DNA of 9,553 bases from Chitinophagales bacterium (GTDB lineage Bacteria > Bacteroidota > Bacteroidia > Chitinophagales > UBA2359). The notes beneath the pieces are model-generated. The model was not told the origin of the DNA and made no database searches. It saw only the letters and a list, made by a program, of their open reading frames with translations. How positions within the stretch are numbered: position 1 is the first letter of the stretch; each line of letters opens with the position of its first letter. Made by a program: the position numbers and the translations under genes. The DNA is taken from NCBI GenBank assembly GCA_020631035.1, contig JAHDIA010000086.1, positions 1-9,553 on the forward strand. Direction: 5' to 3'. Positions 6,101-9,553 of this stretch are shown piece by piece.

Positions 6101-7162
6101 ATGAAAACAATATATTTATCTTTCTACGCCTTGTGTTTTGGGCTGTTTATCAGTCAGGTACTTATGGGACAAAACATTGTACCCAATCCGAGTTTTGAGG
6201 ATAAAAGCAGTCGATGGGTGAATGGAAACAAACCAACTCACTATAATCAATTCCATGATAAATGTGCCAATTGGCTTGGTTTTTCCAATGTAAATGGTAC
6301 AATACTTATTAGTCCTGATTGGTATTGGTCAGGACATGTTGCGAATCAATTTCACGAATATTACTCAACGGTATTTGTTCCCAATGCAAAACACTGCGAT
6401 TTGTCCAAGCATCCAGGAAAGGTCATGATATCAAAACATGGACAAAAATATGCAGGTTTGACATTCCAAGATACTAGAGATACTGTAGGATATGAAGCAA
6501 TGCAAGTAGAGCTGACAAATCCTATTGGTCTCAATGATAATTTTAATTTGAGTTTCTTTTTTGCACGTCAGTATATAGAAAATGACATCAGCTTGGAAAT
6601 TCACTTGAGCAATGCAAAAGATACCAAAGACAAATTGATAGGTACGGTAGACCTTAAAGTAGGGAATCATACACCAGGTAAATGGTACCAACATACCATT
6701 GGTACTTTTCAAAACACTACTGGCAATACCTATAAGTACTTGGTCATTACCAATAAAACAAGTTTAGGGATAAGTACCAATAAGTATGGCTGCAAAGCCT
6801 ATGTATTTTTAGATGATTTTTATGGAAGTAAAAATACACCGATTCAGACACCCAACACTCAAATTAATGGTACGGGTTGTCACCTTACTGAGGTACTTAT
6901 AAAAAACAAGAACTACAATTTTAGTTTGGCAAATCCGATTGTTCAACTTTTTTCAGGAGGTTATATGCGAGTCGGTTCAAATGTTACCTTTGATAAGGTA
7001 GTTGCCAATTTGGAAGCCTGTTGGAAAATTGAATTTGTTGGCGAAACAGTCATTGAACGAGGAACAGAATTGGTCGCAAAAACCTATCCCATATCTTGTA
7101 AATGTGCTTTGCCCAAAACAATGGAAACTGAAATGGACGAATCTATAAAAAAAGCAAAATAA
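6101..7162 (+). CDS. Secreted NPSFE-type protein of unknown function
   Basis: The product has 353 residues. A signal peptide ends at VLMG before QNIVPNPSFED. The NxVPNxSFE start is typical of a jelly-roll-like domain found at the beginning of many Bacteroidota secreted or surface proteins, often with OmpA or sorting domains behind it. Here residues 24 to about 245 fit that domain, including the late FLDDF block. Instead of OmpA, a short C-terminal segment of about 100 residues follows, with a predicted strand-rich stretch and a Cys-Lys-Cys pair near residue 335. No Por sorting domain is obvious. It starts one base after the previous stop, indicating co-transcription and probably coupled translation with the LPGMPSA protein. 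The two may act together at the cell surface; binding of carbohydrate is possible for the fold but not shown. Confidence 0.78.
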   Translation: MKTIYLSFYALCFGLFISQVLMGQNIVPNPSFEDKSSRWVNGNKPTHYNQFHDKCANWLGFSNVNGTILISPDWYWSGHVANQFHEYYSTVFVPNAKHCDLSKHPGKVMISKHGQKYAGLTFQDTRDTVGYEAMQVELTNPIGLNDNFNLSFFFARQYIENDISLEIHLSNAKDTKDKLIGTVDLKVGNHTPGKWYQHTIGTFQNTTGNTYKYLVITNKTSLGISTNKYGCKAYVFLDDFYGSKNTPIQTPNTQINGTGCHLTEVLIKNKNYNFSLANPIVQLFSGGYMRVGSNVTFDKVVANLEACWKIEFVGETVIERGTELVAKTYPISCKCALPKTMETEMDESIKKAK

Positions 7163-7220
7163 TACAATGATGAACGATATTAAAAAACATTTTATTAATC
7201 AATTTAAAACAATTCTAACA

Positions 7221-7835
7221 ATGAGCGTAAGAACAAACATCTTTATGACAATTTTAGGGGTTTTATTGATCCTAAGTTCTTGTCAAAAAGAAACCTTAGT
7301 ACCAATAGAAGCATCAGCAAATGAAAATGCAATAAATATGGTAGAAGAAGAACTGAGTTTTGTAAATGGTGGAGAAATAGACTTATCAGAAGTGCCTTTT
7401 TTCTTACAAGTCAATCCCTGTACCACCGAAAATCCTGAAGGACTCGATGCGAGTTTGAGTCTACAAGCAAATGAGGCATTTGAGGGAGAATGTGGCGAAT
7501 TATTGAGCTCCACTATGAGCATTGTCATAGACGATGGAATGGGCGAACCAATTGAGCAAAACATTGAAGGCTTTGAAGAATTGGCACTTTTTATTCCCAA
7601 CGAAGCACCCTATTGGGAAGCGACTGTCAGTCTTAGTGTTACATACGAAGGTTGTGGTACTTATGAAATGGGCTTTTGCCTCAGTCGTGAAGGGGAAGGC
7701 GAAACATATGAGTTGACGGTAAGTGCGTGTGGGGAATTACCAGTAGGACCTATTTTTGCAGGAGCGGGATCCATGTCGCCTTGTGGTGGAGCAATGATTA
7801 TGGTTTTGCCTGTAAAAGGCGGACCCAATGGATAA
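7221..7835 (+). CDS. Exported lipoprotein of unknown function, module 2
   Basis: From the ATG at 7221 the product has 204 residues, with a normal 20-residue type II signal peptide ending in the lipobox LSSC (Cys21), followed by QKET. An in-frame ATG at 7167, only four bases after the preceding stop, would add 18 residues and give an unusually long signal peptide; coupling favours it, signal length favours 7221. The mature protein is strongly acidic and beta-rich, with several cysteines that might form disulfides, and ends in SPCGGAMIMVLPVKGG. It shares with the lipoprotein at 1516 the C-[EQ]-K-E-T start, the E-[IV]-P-F block, LLS-[ST]-[ST] and the terminal Cys...VLPV. It is third in the operon begun at 5347 and converges on a helical protein gene, like its relative. 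Function unknown. Confidence 0.78.
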   Translation: MSVRTNIFMTILGVLLILSSCQKETLVPIEASANENAINMVEEELSFVNGGEIDLSEVPFFLQVNPCTTENPEGLDASLSLQANEAFEGECGELLSSTMSIVIDDGMGEPIEQNIEGFEELALFIPNEAPYWEATVSLSVTYEGCGTYEMGFCLSREGEGETYELTVSACGELPVGPIFAGAGSMSPCGGAMIMVLPVKGGPNG

Positions 7836-7872
7836 TAAGGCAACAACACATAAACAGTGATGATATAGTAGA

Positions 7873-7927
7873 GTAAAACAAAATGGACTTTATTGGAGCA
7901 ATTCAATAAAGTCCATTTGTGTTTTAC
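7873..7927. terminator. Bidirectional terminator between the convergent genes of module 2
   Basis: AAATGGACTTTATTG (7881-7895) and CAATAAAGTCCATTT (7904-7918) form a perfect 15-bp stem with an 8-base loop. After one bulged base the outer arms GTAAAACA (7873-7880) and TGTTTTAC (7920-7927) add 8 bp. Both exits are T-rich, so it can serve both convergent genes. It overlaps the TAA of the minus-strand gene (7926-7924). Confidence 0.8.
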
Positions 7928-9351
7928 AAATCTTCAACTTTTTTTAACAACCAACTCTTATAGGCGAGTTCAGCGCAAGCTTGAATGTTGTTTTTTAGTT
8001 CAGTTGTATCTAAACGATATTCATTTTTTGCTTTTTGCAATCGCTTGGCAAAATGCAAAAAATTGCTCAATGATTTTTTGTGTTGAGTAGACAAGCTTTT
8101 GTTTCTATGCAAAAAGACCCCAAAGGAATTACTTAAATTAAAAAACAATTCTTCATACTCTTCCAACTCATAATAAGCTTGTAGTAAAATAGCTCTTGCC
8201 TGAACACCATAATAAATATTGTTGAATTTAATTTGTGCCAATTCTTGTAATACATCCTCATATTTTTCTTGATTCAAATACAAAATAGATTTACAAAGTC
8301 TAATGGTATCAGCTTGGTCTTTTTGAATGTAAGGGGCAAATTCCTCAATAAATTGCTCTACCCAGTCCAACTCCTTAACAGCACATCCCCAATTAACTAT
8401 ATTGATAAAAGAGGCACTCTGAATATAACCGTCTTGTAACAAAAGCCCTTTTTCCGCTGCAAAGCAGTTGAGTGCAAATAAATCTTTTAAGGCAATGATT
8501 TCTCCTTGACGATAACGTTCGTAACAAAGTTGTGTCAAAAAGGTCAGCAAATCGGTTTGTTCCGCCTCATTGTATAGGATGAAATCTTGAACAAAAATAT
8601 TTTGTATATCAGAATATTGGTCGAATTGTTTGTTTTGAAATGTTGTAAACAATTGATGCAAGAGATGGATTTGAGGAACTTGATCGATAGACTGACATGC
8701 CAAAAAATCATTTATGTGTTCAATAGGGAAACTGTTGGAAACTGCTTTTATTTGTTTGTTTTTGAAATAGTGCGTGTTGTGATAATCACACAAAGTCCAA
8801 TACAATTTATTGGCAAAATAATATTGGTCTAACAAATGCAATAAGGTTTTAGACCCTTGTGTCATTTCGTTTTCAGTAATCAAATTGGGATGCAATACCC
8901 GCATTTTGTGTAGGCGAAAATGATGGTGTAATTGTTCCAATCCTACCTCTGGTTTTTTCTGCCAATTAGCCGATAGTTGCTCTGTTTGTTTAAAAAAATA
9001 AGCATCTAATTTCCTTCTCTTCATAGCATGCAACAACAAAAAATCCTTTTCATTGGAATGCAATTCTAATTCTGTATGAATCAAAAAATCTTCTAAAAGT
9101 AAATTTAATTTATAACGGGCTTGTGTCAATCTCTTGATTTGATTGGCATCTTTGGGAAATATTTTTTTGGCTATTTTTTCCTTAGCCAATTTCTTTTCAG
9201 GGTATTCGGGGTGTAACTTTTTGAGGCACTCGTATAAGGCATTGATGTCTCTCGAACCCTTGACAGAACGAGCTTCGATAAACCGTCCAAACTCTCGCAT
9301 TTCTGCATTGGACAAAGTCTTTAAAAAATCAATCAATTTGCTGTTATACAT
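7924..9351 (-). CDS. Helical repeat protein of unknown function, module 2
   Basis: The product has 475 residues from the ATG at 9351; the frame can be extended to a TTG at 9378, but only the ATG gives an N-terminus (MYNSKLIDFLKTLS) that aligns with the paralogue at 3715. It has no signal peptide or membrane segment. The order of landmarks matches the paralogue: KG-S-[KR]-D-I near the start, [VI]FPKD, LLLE-[ND]-FLI, MKRRKLD, LQDGY and TPR-like helix pairs in the last third, where similarity is highest. Length is nearly the same, so neither copy looks truncated. It converges on the lipoprotein gene at 7221, mirroring the other module. No enzymatic motif is visible, and DNA binding is not evident despite the basic N-terminal half. 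A scaffold or regulatory role is only a guess. Confidence 0.85.
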   Translation of the reverse strand: MYNSKLIDFLKTLSNAEMREFGRFIEARSVKGSRDINALYECLKKLHPEYPEKKLAKEKIAKKIFPKDANQIKRLTQARYKLNLLLEDFLIHTELELHSNEKDFLLLHAMKRRKLDAYFFKQTEQLSANWQKKPEVGLEQLHHHFRLHKMRVLHPNLITENEMTQGSKTLLHLLDQYYFANKLYWTLCDYHNTHYFKNKQIKAVSNSFPIEHINDFLACQSIDQVPQIHLLHQLFTTFQNKQFDQYSDIQNIFVQDFILYNEAEQTDLLTFLTQLCYERYRQGEIIALKDLFALNCFAAEKGLLLQDGYIQSASFINIVNWGCAVKELDWVEQFIEEFAPYIQKDQADTIRLCKSILYLNQEKYEDVLQELAQIKFNNIYYGVQARAILLQAYYELEEYEELFFNLSNSFGVFLHRNKSLSTQHKKSLSNFLHFAKRLQKAKNEYRLDTTELKNNIQACAELAYKSWLLKKVEDL

Positions 9352-9375
9352 AATGTTTTTCTCTCTTGTGTTTTT

Positions 9376-9383
9376 CAAATATA
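9376..9383 (-). promoter_or_regulatory. Candidate -7 element of the 475-aa protein gene
   Basis: On the minus strand TATATTTG (9383-9376) fits TAnnTTTG exactly and would start transcription about 20 nt before the ATG at 9351. A clear TTTG at -33 is absent; the expected position is T-rich DNA next to structured repeat C. Confidence 0.38.
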
Positions 9384-9413
9384 CAAAATATGGTAATTAT
9401 AATAAAAAGGATT

Positions 9414-9553
9414 GGGACGGAACGTTGGGGTTTTCAGGCGACGGTGTGTCCCTGCTATCCGCTGCTATGGCGGCGGCCTATTTGCTTGCGCTTGGTCAGT
9501 ACAGACAAGGCATGCCTTGTCTCTACGTACCACTTGGAATCGCCATATCCGCT
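9414..9553 (+). repeat. Interspersed structured repeat, copy C (cut by window end)
   Basis: It begins GGGACGGAACGTT as in copy A and carries GCTATCCGCTGCTATGG (9454-9470), identical to copy B. The GGGAC at 9414-9418 can pair with GTCCC at 9448-9452. ATGGCG (9467-9472) pairs with CGCCAT (9541-9546) to close a variable arm that contains the perfect palindrome AGACAAGGCATGCCTTGTCT (9503-9522). After the arm, CCATATCCGCT matches the equivalent place in copy B. The right end is outside the window. Confidence 0.72.

Noticed and set aside
5347..7162. Phage tail-fibre or contractile-injection cluster
   Set aside because: The fibre-like C-terminus is common in ordinary Bacteroidota secreted proteins; both products have signal peptides and no sheath, tube or baseplate gene is present.
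7283..7600. 105-residue frame antisense to the module 2 lipoprotein
   Set aside because: It is a serine/lysine-rich shadow of the acidic lipoprotein frame; the sense frame has a signal peptide and a lipobox.
9352..9378. N-terminal extension of the 475-aa helical protein from a TTG
   Set aside because: It would overlap the -7-like element and has no counterpart in the paralogue, which starts at the position equivalent to 9351.

Overview
The window is AT-rich DNA that looks like a member of the Bacteroidota, probably a Saprospiria-like or related marine lineage. The evidence is several short lipoproteins ending their signal peptide in SSC or PAC followed by a charged K-E stretch, a secreted protein with the LPGMPSA 'tail-fibre-like' C-terminus, an 'NIVPNPSFE' secreted protein, the Bacteroidota-style Lgt (GRIGCQLSGDG), promoter-like TTTG/TAnnTTTG pairs and a lack of clear Shine-Dalgarno sequences. 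The phylum call is firm; the class is inference.

Layout, left to right. (1) The last codons of a possible upstream gene, then lgt (+) with a good promoter, a leader hairpin and a strong intrinsic terminator. (2) A gene-free stretch of about 560 bases holding a structured repeat (copy A) and a 157-bp hairpin MITE with an 8-bp target duplication. (3) Module 1: a lipoprotein gene (+) converging on a 477-aa helical repeat protein gene (-). (4) A gene-free stretch of about 540 bases with a second long-hairpin MITE and two further hairpins. (5) A calcium-loop (dockerin/EF-hand-like) lipoprotein gene (+) with its terminator. (6) A gene-free stretch with structured repeat copy B, inverted relative to A and C. 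(7) A tight three-gene operon (+): secreted LPGMPSA protein, secreted NPSFE protein and a second lipoprotein. (8) A long bidirectional terminator, then a 475-aa paralogue of the helical repeat protein (-). (9) Structured repeat copy C, cut by the window end.

The main point is that the pair 'small exported lipoprotein (+) converging on a roughly 476-aa helical protein (-)' occurs twice. The helical proteins are clear paralogues and the lipoproteins are probably diverged relatives with a shared C-terminal Cys...VLPV motif. The pair may be a repeated gene module of unknown function, in a region rich in MITE-like hairpins and interspersed structured repeats. Lgt would lipidate the three lipoproteins, but this is general housekeeping and does not show a specific link. 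No tRNA, rRNA, CRISPR array, transposase or integrase gene was seen.
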